From NCBI GenBank assembly GCA_902585365.1, contig CACIDF010000008.1, positions 1-35,613 on the forward strand: DNA of 35,613 bases. Direction: 5' to 3'. The notes under the pieces were generated by a model. The model had not been told where the DNA came from. It was given only the letters and a program-made list of their open reading frames with translations, and searched no databases. The stretch's first letter is position 1; every line of letters begins with the position of its first letter. A program made the position numbers and the translations under genes. This DNA is from an uncultured Pelagibacteraceae bacterium (lineage in GTDB: Bacteria > Pseudomonadota > Alphaproteobacteria > Pelagibacterales > Pelagibacteraceae). Of this stretch, positions 9,571 to 20,193 are shown piece by piece.

Positions 9571-11527
9571 AATTGAAGTTTATTGGATCAACATCAACTG
9601 AAAGTTTTATTTGAGGCGGTAGTTTAAAATTTTTTATAGTATTTAGTATCTGTTTTTGAATATTTATTTTTTTAATCGATCTAATAAGTATTCTATTTCT
9701 ATATTTGCCTCTAATTCTATAAATTGGTGCATTTACAGGACCCAATATATTCCCATCTGTTTTTTTTTTAAGTAATGTAACAAGGTCATACGCAATCTTT
9801 TCTGACATAGAGGCATCTTTACAACTTATTATAATTGAAACAAATCTCTCAAAGGGTGGTAATTTAAATTTTTTCCTCAACTCAAGTTCGTTTTCTAAAA
9901 ATATATATGGGTCTGGATTAATAATTTGAGATATCACATTATTTTTTTTATTAATTGTTTGAAAATATACTTTTGATGGCTTGCCTTCTCTCCCGGCACG
10001 CCCTGACAATTGATGATATAGTTGTACAGTTTTTTCCACACTTCTTATATCAAAACCTCGTGAAGCTAAATCTAAATCAAGTATTACTATACAATTTAAA
10101 TTTGGAAAATGAAATCCTTTTGATATTAATTGGGTTCCTATTAAAATTTTAGTTTCATTATCAATAATTCTTTGTATTTCAATTTGTGAATTTTTTTTAT
10201 TAATTGTATCACTTGAAAAAATTACAGTTTTTTTTCCAGGAAAATTTTTTTTTACTTCCTCTAATATTTTTTCAACACCCAAACCACTATAAATAAATTC
10301 ACATTTTTCACTATCAGATTTACAAATTGTTTCTAAGTTTTTTTTATACCCGCAATAATGACATAAAATCTTGTTTATTTTTTTATGATAAACGAGATTA
10401 ATAGAACACTTTGGACAAGTAAAATTTTTTAAACATTTTTTACAAATAACAAAAGGAGAGTATCCTCTTCGATTAACAAAGAATAATACTTGGTCATTAT
10501 GTTTTAAATGATTTTTGACTTTGCTAATAATTTTTTCAGAAAATATACTATTTTTAATTCTTTTTTCTTTCATTAAATCAATTAACTCATATTCAGGTAG
10601 CCTTGCATTTTTATATCTTTTTAGAATTCGATGAGAGAAATACTTTCCTTTTTTTATGTTGTTGTATGTTTCAATTGAAGGGACGGCAGAAATTAAATTT
10701 ACTGGAATGTTTTCATAAGATGCTCTTGATATAGCCATATCTCTTGCATTATAAGCAACTCCTTCGTCTTGTTTAAAAGATTGGTCGTGTTCCTCATCAA
10801 CAATAATTATCCCTAAATTTTTAAAAGGCAAAAAAAGAGATGATCTAGCACCAATTATAGCTTTAATATTTCCATTGCTTAAACCATTCCATATAATTTT
10901 TTTATTTTTTGGTGTTACACTAGAATGCCATATGGCCGGTTTAAAACCAAAAAAATCTAAAAATTTTTTTTCGAATTCTCCAGTTAAGCCTATTTCAGGT
11001 AGCAGTATAAGTGCTTGTTTATTTTGTTTAATTTTGTTTTTAATAAGATTGAAATAAACTAATGTTTTTCCTGAGCCTGTTGTGCCTTGAAGCACATTAA
11101 CACAGAAATTATTATTTTTTTTAGATAGATTAGTAAAACATTTAAGTTGTTCTTCATCTAATTTGTAAATAGATTTTTTGATTGTTGAGTTGTACTCAGT
11201 GAAATTATTGTTTATTTCATTTTCAATAGCCTGATTACTTAGTAAATGAAGTTTCAAAGCCATTCCTTTTGGAACAATGTTATATTTTGAAAACCAATTT
11301 AAGAAGTCTATTGTTGGTTTTTTTAATGGGTTAACATCTAATTTCCTCAATATTTTTTTTAATTGAAACTTTTTTGATTGATCTTGTTCAAACTCGTTCC
11401 AGACAACACCATTAATTTTTTTTTTACCAAAAGGGACTTCAACATAGTCACCTACCTTCAGATTTATATCAGATGTGTATGTAAATGGATGATCAAATAT
11501 ATTTGGGATAAGTACTGGATACTTCAT
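9569..11527 (-). CDS. priA: Primosomal protein N' (replication restart helicase PriA)
   Basis: A 3'-5' DNA helicase that reloads the replisome at stalled forks. In the 652 residues the N-terminal DNA-binding domain is followed by Walker A GTTGSGKT at 148-155 and the DEEH box at 244-247. A cysteine-rich zinc region (Cys362, 365, 371, 374, 389, 392, 402, 409) follows, then the C-terminal helicase motifs ILIGTQLISKGFHFPN and QLSGRAGREGKPSKV. It is somewhat shorter than E. coli PriA (about 732). The last zinc pair is spaced C-x6-C where E. coli has C-x2-C. priA upstream of the F1 operon is a usual alphaproteobacterial neighbourhood. It follows lpd by 19 bases. Confidence 0.95.
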   Translation of the reverse strand: MKYPVLIPNIFDHPFTYTSDINLKVGDYVEVPFGKKKINGVVWNEFEQDQSKKFQLKKILRKLDVNPLKKPTIDFLNWFSKYNIVPKGMALKLHLLSNQAIENEINNNFTEYNSTIKKSIYKLDEEQLKCFTNLSKKNNNFCVNVLQGTTGSGKTLVYFNLIKNKIKQNKQALILLPEIGLTGEFEKKFLDFFGFKPAIWHSSVTPKNKKIIWNGLSNGNIKAIIGARSSLFLPFKNLGIIIVDEEHDQSFKQDEGVAYNARDMAISRASYENIPVNLISAVPSIETYNNIKKGKYFSHRILKRYKNARLPEYELIDLMKEKRIKNSIFSEKIISKVKNHLKHNDQVLFFVNRRGYSPFVICKKCLKNFTCPKCSINLVYHKKINKILCHYCGYKKNLETICKSDSEKCEFIYSGLGVEKILEEVKKNFPGKKTVIFSSDTINKKNSQIEIQRIIDNETKILIGTQLISKGFHFPNLNCIVILDLDLASRGFDIRSVEKTVQLYHQLSGRAGREGKPSKVYFQTINKKNNVISQIINPDPYIFLENELELRKKFKLPPFERFVSIIISCKDASMSEKIAYDLVTLLKKKTDGNILGPVNAPIYRIRGKYRNRILIRSIKKINIQKQILNTIKNFKLPPQIKLSVDVDPINFN

Positions 11528-11546
11528 TTGTAATATAAGATATATA

Positions 11547-12947
11547 TTACGAATGAATCTGTCTTTTATCTACTGATAATGCAGCTTCTTTAATTGCCTC
11601 AGAAAACGTAGGATGTGCATGACAAGTCCTTGCAATGTCCTCAGAACTTGCACCAAATTCCATCGCAACTGCCATTTCTGCAATCATTTCACCAGCATGG
11701 GGACCTATAATATGTACCCCTAACACTTTGTCAGTTGAGTTATCAGCTAAAATTTTTACAAAACCTTCGGGCTCATCAATTGCCTTGGCTCTAGAGTTCG
11801 CCATGAATGGAAACTTTCCTATTTTATAACTTATATTTTGTTTTTTTAATTGTTCCTCTGTTTTTCCGATAGTTGCTACTTCTGGAGAAGTATAAATAAC
11901 TCCAGGAATTAAATCATAATTTACATGTCCAGATTGGCCTGCAATAATTTCTGCCACTGCAATACCTTCTTCTTCAGCCTTATGCGCTAACATCGGTCCA
12001 TGAATTACATCGCCTATAGCAAAAATATTTTTTTTGTCTGTCTTAAAATTTTTATCTACCTTAACTCTACCTTTTTCGTCAGTTTTTAATTTTATTTTCT
12101 CTAAATTTAGGTTGTCTGTGAATGCCTTTCTACCTATTGAAATTAAAGCAACATCACAATCGTGAGAGCTTTTTTCTCCCTTACTATTTGAAGTCTCTAT
12201 CTCTACATTTTCTCCTTTTTTTGTAATTTTCTCTACTTTCGTACTCATATGAAATTTTATGTTTTGTTTTTTTAAAATTTTCATAAATTCATTTGAAATT
12301 TCTTTATCCATTCCAGGTGTTATGTGATCTAAAAATTCAATTACATGAACATCAGAACCTAATCTTGACCAAACAGAACCCATTTCTAGTCCAATGTATC
12401 CACCACCGATTACAATCATTTTTTTTGGAACTTTTTTTAAAGAAAGGGCGCCTGTTGAAGATACAATTCTTTCCTCATCAAAGTTAATATTTGACATTTT
12501 AGAGGGCTCTGAGCCTGTAGCTATAATTATATTTTCCCCTTCAATTTCTGACTCTTTGCCGTCGGAACCTTTGATTTTTATTTTTTTGTCCGAAACAAAG
12601 CTTCCAAAACCTTTGAAATAAGAAACTTTATTTTTTTTAAATAAAAACTCTACTCCTTTAGTTAATACAGTTACCGCTTTATCTTTATTTTTCATCATTT
12701 TATCAAGATTTAATTTAATATCACTTATCTCGATTCCTACTTTTGAAAAATTTTTTGCTTTTTGAAAATTTTCAGAAAGGTTCAATAAATTTTTTGAGGG
12801 GATACATCCAATATTTAAACACGTTCCGCCTAAAGTGCCCCTATATTCTACACATGCGGTTTTTTTTCCTAATTGAGCAAGCCTTATCGCACAAACATAT
12901 CCACCTGGGCCACCACCTATAACAATTGCATCAAATTTTTCAGACAT
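11547..12947 (-). CDS. lpd: Dihydrolipoyl dehydrogenase (E3)
   Basis: Flavoprotein that reoxidises dihydrolipoyl groups with NAD+. Given its place after sucAB it mainly serves 2-oxoglutarate dehydrogenase, and perhaps other lipoyl complexes. The 466 residues contain the FAD-binding GGGPGG at 11-16, the redox disulfide GTCLNIGCIPSK with Cys43 and Cys48, the NAD-binding VIGGGYIGLEMG, and the C-terminal catalytic pair His445-Glu450 in HAHPTFSEA. The start lies four bases after the sucB stop. Length and motifs are complete. Confidence 0.96.
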   Translation of the reverse strand: MSEKFDAIVIGGGPGGYVCAIRLAQLGKKTACVEYRGTLGGTCLNIGCIPSKNLLNLSENFQKAKNFSKVGIEISDIKLNLDKMMKNKDKAVTVLTKGVEFLFKKNKVSYFKGFGSFVSDKKIKIKGSDGKESEIEGENIIIATGSEPSKMSNINFDEERIVSSTGALSLKKVPKKMIVIGGGYIGLEMGSVWSRLGSDVHVIEFLDHITPGMDKEISNEFMKILKKQNIKFHMSTKVEKITKKGENVEIETSNSKGEKSSHDCDVALISIGRKAFTDNLNLEKIKLKTDEKGRVKVDKNFKTDKKNIFAIGDVIHGPMLAHKAEEEGIAVAEIIAGQSGHVNYDLIPGVIYTSPEVATIGKTEEQLKKQNISYKIGKFPFMANSRAKAIDEPEGFVKILADNSTDKVLGVHIIGPHAGEMIAEMAVAMEFGASSEDIARTCHAHPTFSEAIKEAALSVDKRQIHS

Positions 12948-12951
12948 AGCT

Positions 12952-14286
12952 TTATAAATTTAAAAATAATCTTCTTGGTTCCTCCAAATTTTCTTTAACA
13001 GTTTTTAAAAATGAAACTGCCTCTTTTCCGTCAATTATACGATGATCATAAGATAATGCTAAATACATAATTGGTCTAATTTTAATTTCATTATTAATTA
13101 CATATGGTCTACTAACAATATTATGCATGCCCAAAACACCTGATTGTGGTAAATTTAAAATTGGAGTAGATAACATAGAACCATATACGCCCCCGTTACT
13201 AATTGTGAACGTTCCACCTTGTAAGTCTTCAATTGTAATTTTTCCATCTCTAGCCTTATCTGATAGAGTTTTTATATTCATCTCTATGTCTGCAAATGAC
13301 ATTTCATCTGCATTCTTTAAAACTGGCACCACCAATCCTTTATCTGTTCCAACCGCAAAGCTGATATTGTAATAATTTTTGTAAATTATGTTCTCGCTTT
13401 CTACTTCTGCATTGATTGCTGGGTATAACTTAAGCCCAACTACGCAAGCTTTAACAAAAAACGACATGATCCCCAGTTTAATTTTAAATTTTTGCTGAAA
13501 ATCCACCTGATTTTCTTTTCGCATGTTCATGATATTTGTCATATCTACTTCATTAAAAGTAGTAAGCATCGCTGCATTTTCTTGGGATTGTTTTAATCTT
13601 TTTGCAATTGTCATTCTCAGCCTAGACATTTTAATTTTTTCTTCCTCTCCAAATTTTAATTTTCTTTCTGATGGAGCAGGTTTAACACCCATTAAACTTA
13701 GTAAGTCTCCTTTAAGAATCATCCCGTCTTTACCTGATCCCTTAATTTCTTCTATATTTATATTATTCTCATTTACTATTTTTCTAACTGCAGGTGACAT
13801 AACTTTTTCTTTCCCTGATTTAACTTTTTCATCACTTTTTACTTCTTCAGTTAAAACAAGTGCCTCTTCTTCAGGTTCTTGATTTGCCCCTTGTTTAGGT
13901 TGAATTTTTAAATTTTCTTCTTCGTTATTATTCTCAAAGAGTTTGGTGTCTCTTTCTTCATCCAATTTAATTATGTTGTCATTAATATTTTCTGGTGCTT
14001 TGGTCGTAGCTTTTATTTTTTCAATTTTATCGTTTTTAGAAGCTGATTGACCTCCCATGATAGACCCTAACGTTGCTCCAACTTCAACCGTAGATCCTGC
14101 TTCAAAATTTATTTCTCCTAAGATCCCTCCAGATGGTGAGGGTACTTCTAAATTTACTTTGTCAGTTTCTAGCTCAACAATGGGTTCATCTACTTCAACG
14201 CTATCGCCTTTGCTTTTAAGCCATTTTGCAACTGTAGCTTCGGTTATGCTCTCTCCGAGGACAGGAACAACTATTTTTTCTGACAT
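12952..14286 (-). CDS. sucB: 2-oxoglutarate dehydrogenase E2 (dihydrolipoyl succinyltransferase)
   Basis: Transfers the succinyl group from E1 to CoA through a lipoyl arm and forms the core of the complex. The order in 444 residues is: a lipoyl domain (about 1-76) with the modified lysine at 43 in [14 protein letters not shown]; a long flexible linker (about 77-160); a peripheral-subunit-binding domain (about 163-200, [22 protein letters not shown]); and the catalytic domain ending in [16 protein letters not shown] with His415 and Asp419. The linker is rich in Lys, Glu and Asn rather than the Ala/Pro common in higher-GC homologues. There is no spacer after sucA. The sucA context fixes the substrate as 2-oxoglutarate rather than pyruvate. 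Confidence 0.95.
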   Translation of the reverse strand: MSEKIVVPVLGESITEATVAKWLKSKGDSVEVDEPIVELETDKVNLEVPSPSGGILGEINFEAGSTVEVGATLGSIMGGQSASKNDKIEKIKATTKAPENINDNIIKLDEERDTKLFENNNEEENLKIQPKQGANQEPEEEALVLTEEVKSDEKVKSGKEKVMSPAVRKIVNENNINIEEIKGSGKDGMILKGDLLSLMGVKPAPSERKLKFGEEEKIKMSRLRMTIAKRLKQSQENAAMLTTFNEVDMTNIMNMRKENQVDFQQKFKIKLGIMSFFVKACVVGLKLYPAINAEVESENIIYKNYYNISFAVGTDKGLVVPVLKNADEMSFADIEMNIKTLSDKARDGKITIEDLQGGTFTISNGGVYGSMLSTPILNLPQSGVLGMHNIVSRPYVINNEIKIRPIMYLALSYDHRIIDGKEAVSFLKTVKENLEEPRRLFLNL

Positions 14287-17154
14287 CTATTTAAATACTT
14301 TATCTAAAATTTCTTTTTGTTGTTTAGCATGTCTATTAGCATATCCAGTAGCAGGCGATGCCGCAGCTTTTCTGCCAATATAATCTAATTTCTTTTTAAC
14401 TCCTAAATTATCCAAAGTCCATTGAATATAATCTCTTACAGACGACCATGCGCCCATATTTTTAGGCTCTTCCTGGCACCAAAAAAACTGAGAATTTGAG
14501 ACATATGGCTTAATGGCTTTAGTTAAAGATTTTACTGGGAATGGATATAATTCTTCAATTCTAACAAAAATTACATCGTCAACCTTATTTTTTTCTCTTG
14601 CTTCTAGTAGATCAAAATAAATTTTACCTGAGCAAATTATAACTTTTCTGACTTTTTTAGCTTTTTTAATTTTTACAAATTTAGAATTTTTGATTAAAGC
14701 ATGGTCTTCTAATACTCTATGAAAAGAATTAGATTTATTAAAATCGTCTAAATTTGACACACAATATTTATGTCTCAGCAAAGACTTAGGTGTCATAATA
14801 ACTAATGGTTTTCTAAATTCCCTGTGAATTTGTCTTCTTAAAGCGTGAAAATAGTTAGCGGGTGTTGTACAATTCATAACCTGAATATTTTCTTGGGCAC
14901 ATAATTGTAAAAAACGCTCCAATCTTGCAGATGAATGTTCTGGTCCTTGTCCTTCATATCCATGGGGCAAAAGCATTACGAGTCCTGAGGCCCTTGACCA
15001 CTTTCTCTCTCCTGATGCTATAAATTGATCTATAACTACTTGTGCTCCATTAGCAAAATCTCCAAATTGTGCTTCCCATATAGTTAGTGTTTCTGGTTCA
15101 ACCAAACTATAACCATATTCAAAACCTAGAACTGCCAATTCGGACAACAGACTGTCGACTATTTCATATTTTTTTTGATTATTTGAAATGTTATTTAACG
15201 GAATATATCTTGAATTATCATTTTGGTTCCTAATTACTGAATGTCTTTGACTAAATGTACCTCTGCCTGAGTCCTGTCCGACTAACCTTACTGGAAAACC
15301 TTCTTCTAACAAAGTACCAAAAGCTAGGCTTTCTGCTGTAGACCAATCAATATTTTGTCCTTCAGCTACTGTTTTTGCTCTTTGAGAAAAAACTCTTTCG
15401 ATTGTCTTATGAGCACATATTTTTGAAGGTATTGAATTTATTTTTTCTGATATTTTCTTAATTTTTTCATTGTTTACTCCCGTTACTCCTTTTTTATCTT
15501 TACCTTTAGTTGGTTGATATCTTGACCATGTTCCTTCAAACCAGTTTAATTTTGGTTTATAATCTTTTGCAGTTTTAAACTGATTTTCCAAAAGTTGTTT
15601 AAAATCTGTATTCATTTTATTAAACTCACTTTCAGATAAAGTTCCCTCCTGAACCAGTTTTTTACCGTAAATATTTAGTGTAGTTGGGTGAGCCCTAATT
15701 TTTTTATACATTAATGGCTGAGTGAATGAAGGTTCGTCCCCTTCATTATGGCCAAACCGTCTATAACAAATCATATCAATAACAACATCTTTATTAAATT
15801 TTTGCCTAAATTCTATTGCTATTTTTGCACAATGAACAACAGACTCTGGATCGTCTCCATTGCAGTGTAAAATCGGTGACTCCACAACTTTTCCTAAATC
15901 GGAAGGATATGGACTTGATCTCGCAAACCTTGGGCTGGTTGTAAATCCAATTTGGTTGTTTACGATTATGTGAATGGTTCCTCCGGTATTATGTCCTTTA
16001 AGACCTGACATAGCGAAACATTCTGCTACTACACCTTGTCCAGCAAACGCAGCATCTCCATGAATTAGAACTGGTATTACCTTTTTTCTTTCTTCGTCCT
16101 TATGAAAAAATTGTTTTGCTCTAGTTTGACCGAGGACTATGGGATTGACTGCCTCTAAATGTGATGGGTTATCAGTCAAACTTACGTGAACAGAATTTCC
16201 ATCGAATTCTCTATCTGAAGATGCTCCTAAATGATATTTTACATCACCTGTGGAGTCATCGTGTGTGGCTGAAAATTCACCTGCAAATTCATTAAAAATT
16301 CTTTTATAAGACTTTTGTAAAACATTTGCTAAAACATTTAATCTTCCTCTATGAGGCATTCCAATTTTAATTTCTTTTGCACCTAATTGACCTCCTCGTT
16401 TAATTATTTGTTCTAAAGATGGTATTAGAGACTCGCCACCATCTAGACCAAATCTTTTAGTTCCAACATATTTTTTTGCCAAAAATTTTTCAAATCCTTC
16501 TGCTTGGATTATTTTATTCATAATTGCTATTTTTCCATTTCTAGTAAAATTTAATTGATTTTCTTTTTTTTCCATCCTTTCTCTAAACCAGACTTTTTCA
16601 GCTGGATCTGTAATATGCATAAATTCTGCACCAATTGTTGAGCAATAGATTTTTTTTAAATTATTTGTTATTTCTTTGATTGTTGCATGTCCTATATCCA
16701 TATAATTATCTAAGAAAATTTTCTTATTAAGATCATCTGCAGTAAAACCATGATCTTTTGGATGTAAATCATGTAAGTACTCTCTTTTCATTAAACCCAA
16801 AGGATCTAAATTTGCAATCAAATGACCTCTCGTTCTGTAAGCTCTTATTAGCGTTATAGCTCTTATAGAATCTGAAACTTTTTTATCTGCATTAACATTT
16901 TCTGTAGGGATATTATTTTTAAAGTTTAAATTATTTCTATTAATTTTTATTTTTTTAGGACTCCAATTTGGTCCTTGAATTTCTTTGGAAATGACTTCTA
17001 GATCTTCATTAAGACTTTCAAAATAGCTCCTCCAACTCTCAGGTAAATTTGGATCTCCCTCTATAAATTTTACATACATTTCCTCGATAAATCCGCTGTT
17101 AGATTTATTTAAAAAAGTTGCATTTTTATTTTCTAAGTTATTTGAGGAACTCAT
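14287..17154 (-). CDS. sucA: 2-oxoglutarate dehydrogenase E1 (thiamine diphosphate)
   Basis: Decarboxylates 2-oxoglutarate with thiamine diphosphate and succinylates the E2 lipoyl group. The 955 residues are normal for the family. Visible are the N-terminal helix that contacts E2 (GFIEEMYVKFIEGDPNLPESW), RTRGHLIANLDPLG, the conserved GMPHRGRLNVLANV, the cofactor-binding GDAAFAGQGVVAE and HNTGGTIHIIVNNQIGFTTS, and the C-terminal transketolase-like half with FGDFANGAQVVIDQF and LLPHGYEGQGPEHSSARLER. It lies 35 bases after sucD, the widest spacer inside the TCA block, which may hold an internal promoter. Confidence 0.97.
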   Translation of the reverse strand: MSSSNNLENKNATFLNKSNSGFIEEMYVKFIEGDPNLPESWRSYFESLNEDLEVISKEIQGPNWSPKKIKINRNNLNFKNNIPTENVNADKKVSDSIRAITLIRAYRTRGHLIANLDPLGLMKREYLHDLHPKDHGFTADDLNKKIFLDNYMDIGHATIKEITNNLKKIYCSTIGAEFMHITDPAEKVWFRERMEKKENQLNFTRNGKIAIMNKIIQAEGFEKFLAKKYVGTKRFGLDGGESLIPSLEQIIKRGGQLGAKEIKIGMPHRGRLNVLANVLQKSYKRIFNEFAGEFSATHDDSTGDVKYHLGASSDREFDGNSVHVSLTDNPSHLEAVNPIVLGQTRAKQFFHKDEERKKVIPVLIHGDAAFAGQGVVAECFAMSGLKGHNTGGTIHIIVNNQIGFTTSPRFARSSPYPSDLGKVVESPILHCNGDDPESVVHCAKIAIEFRQKFNKDVVIDMICYRRFGHNEGDEPSFTQPLMYKKIRAHPTTLNIYGKKLVQEGTLSESEFNKMNTDFKQLLENQFKTAKDYKPKLNWFEGTWSRYQPTKGKDKKGVTGVNNEKIKKISEKINSIPSKICAHKTIERVFSQRAKTVAEGQNIDWSTAESLAFGTLLEEGFPVRLVGQDSGRGTFSQRHSVIRNQNDNSRYIPLNNISNNQKKYEIVDSLLSELAVLGFEYGYSLVEPETLTIWEAQFGDFANGAQVVIDQFIASGERKWSRASGLVMLLPHGYEGQGPEHSSARLERFLQLCAQENIQVMNCTTPANYFHALRRQIHREFRKPLVIMTPKSLLRHKYCVSNLDDFNKSNSFHRVLEDHALIKNSKFVKIKKAKKVRKVIICSGKIYFDLLEAREKNKVDDVIFVRIEELYPFPVKSLTKAIKPYVSNSQFFWCQEEPKNMGAWSSVRDYIQWTLDNLGVKKKLDYIGRKAAASPATGYANRHAKQQKEILDKVFK

Positions 17155-17166
17155 TTATATTTACTA

Positions 17167-17194
17167 TTTATAATACAAAGTTCCTTTATTTAAA
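17167..17194 (-). promoter_or_regulatory. Candidate internal promoter upstream of sucA
   Basis: Within the sucD-sucA gap and the end of sucD the - strand reads TTTAAA (17189-17194), 16 bases, TATAAA (17167-17172). RNA would begin about five bases before the sucA ATG. This could give sucAB-lpd separate expression from mdh-sucCD. In DNA this AT-rich the match is weak evidence. Confidence 0.25.
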
Positions 17195-18065
17195 GAGACA
17201 ATTTATCTACAAGTGTTTTGCCCAACTCGGCAGGAGAATTAGCTATAGTAATGCCTGCTTTTTCCATAGTTTCTATTTTGTCTTTTGCGCTACCTTTGCC
17301 TCCAGAAATTATTGCTCCAGCATGCCCCATTCTTCTACCGGGTGGTGCTGTAACTCCTGCAATAAATCCAACCATAGGCTTTTTGATAGGATGACTTTTT
17401 ATAAATTCTGCAGCTTCTTCCTCTGCAGAACCACCGATTTCCCCAATCATTAGTATAGATTTTGTATCATCGTCTTTTAAAAAAAGATCAAGACAATCAA
17501 TAAAATTTGTTCCATTAATTGGATCGCCTCCAATGCCTATACAAGTCGATTGACCTAGTCCATTTTCAGAAGTTTGAGCAACTGCTTCGTAAGTTAATGT
17601 ACCTGATCTTGAGACTATTCCAACTGTTCCTTTTTTATGAATATTTCCTGGCATTATTCCAATTTTACATTCATCAGGTGTAATAATACCTGGGCAGTTA
17701 GGACCAATTAATCTTGATTTAGATTTTGATAATTTTTGTTTAACTTTTAACATGTCTAATATTGGTATCCCCTCAGTGATACAAACAATCAATTCTATAG
17801 ATGCATCTAATGCTTCAATTATTGCAGCAGCAGCAAACTTTGCTGGGACATAAATCATTGAAGCATTCGCGCCAGTTTTATCTTTAGCTTCTTTAACAGT
17901 ATTAAAGACTGGTCTACCCAAATGTTCTTGGCCTCCTTTTTTGGGAGTTACACCACCTACAAGATTAGTTCCATACTTAATAGCTTGTTCAGAGTGAAAT
18001 GTGCCATGGGATCCTGTAAATCCTTGGCAAATTACTTTAGTTTCTTTATTTACTAAAATAGACAT
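17190..18065 (-). CDS. sucD: Succinyl-CoA synthetase alpha subunit
   Basis: Binds CoA and carries the phosphohistidine intermediate of the succinyl-CoA to succinate step, which makes ATP or GTP. The 291 residues include the N-terminal CoA-binding Rossmann region ([16 protein letters not shown]), [24 protein letters not shown], and [14 protein letters not shown] with the phosphorylated histidine at position 248 (His246 in E. coli). Its ATG overlaps the sucC stop by one base (TAATG), so the two subunits are probably made in equal amounts. Confidence 0.97.
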   Translation of the reverse strand: MSILVNKETKVICQGFTGSHGTFHSEQAIKYGTNLVGGVTPKKGGQEHLGRPVFNTVKEAKDKTGANASMIYVPAKFAAAAIIEALDASIELIVCITEGIPILDMLKVKQKLSKSKSRLIGPNCPGIITPDECKIGIMPGNIHKKGTVGIVSRSGTLTYEAVAQTSENGLGQSTCIGIGGDPINGTNFIDCLDLFLKDDDTKSILMIGEIGGSAEEEAAEFIKSHPIKKPMVGFIAGVTAPPGRRMGHAGAIISGGKGSAKDKIETMEKAGITIANSPAELGKTLVDKLSL

Positions 18066-19224
18066 TATTTTATTGCTTTTACAATTTTGCTAGCCGCATC
18101 TGACAAATCTGATGCAGAAATTATTTTTAACCCTGAGTTATCTAAAATTAGTTTACCTTCTTTATAGTTTGTTCCAGCTAATCTAACTACAAGTGGTACA
18201 TTGATATTAATTTCTTTTGCTGCTTCAACAACTCCTTGAGCAAGAATATCACATCTCATAATGCCTCCAAAAATATTTATTAATATTCCTTTAACATTTG
18301 GATCTGAAAGTATAATTTTAAAGGCTGCAGAAACTTTTTCTTTTGAGGCTCCACCACCCACATCTAAAAAATTTGCTGGCTCTTGCCCAAACAATTTAAT
18401 TATATCCATGGTTGCCATTGCCAATCCTGCTCCATTTACCATACAGCCAATTGATCCATCTAATTTTATATAGGCTAAATCATGTTTACTTGCTTCAATT
18501 TCTGATGGATCTTCCTCATTTAAATCCCTCAGGCTTTGAATCTCTGGTTGCCTAAAAATTGAATTATCATCAAAATTCATTTTGGCATCTAAACAGATTA
18601 AATTATCATCTTCAGTTAATATTAAAGGATTTATTTCAACTAAGTTTGCATCAGTAGATATAAACATTTTATAAATTGATTTAATTAGATTTATTCCTTG
18701 TAACATTGTATTGTCTTTTAGATTAAAAATTTTGATAATTTTTTTGCAATTTTCATCATCAATATCCTCAAGATAATCTACTTTAGTCGTAATTATTTTT
18801 TCAGGACTCTTTTTAGCTACTTCTTCAATGTCCATTCCTCCTTGATCACTAGAAATAAATGCAATTTTTGAACTTGCTCTATCAATAAGACAAGACAAGT
18901 AAAATTCTTTCTTAATTTTAGACGACTCTTCAATATAAAGTCTTTTTACTTCTTTGCCATTTGGACCAGTCTGATGAGTAATAAGAGTTTTACCCAACAT
19001 CTCTTTTGCAGCATCAATTAATTCCTCAATATTATTCAATATTTTGACTCCTCCAGCCTTACCTCTACCTCCGGCGTGTATCTGTGCTTTTAAAACGTAT
19101 TTTTCAGTCTTAATCTTTTTTGCTTTTTCAATTAACTCGTTTACTGTGAAAGCAAAATCACCTTTTGGAACACTTGCACCATATTTTTTTAAAATTTGTT
19201 TTGCTTGATGTTCGTGAATATTCA

Positions 19225-19225
<1 letters not shown>
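18065..19225 (-). CDS. sucC: Succinyl-CoA synthetase beta subunit
   Basis: Nucleotide-binding subunit of succinyl-CoA synthetase. In 386 residues the ATP-grasp fold occupies the N-terminal two-thirds, opening with [16 protein letters not shown] and containing the nucleotide loop [12 protein letters not shown] and the metal site LVEINPLI. The C-terminal CoA-ligase-like domain shows [11 protein letters not shown] and LDVGGGAS followed by [11 protein letters not shown]. Length is normal. Both ends overlap neighbours by one base (TAATG), linking mdh, sucC and sucD translation. Confidence 0.97.

Positions 19226-20193
<968 letters not shown>

Noticed and set aside
10291-10350. A frameshift in priA to explain the odd last zinc-ligand pair
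   Set aside because: The helicase motifs before and after are in one continuous frame with normal spacing, so a single-base error is not needed.
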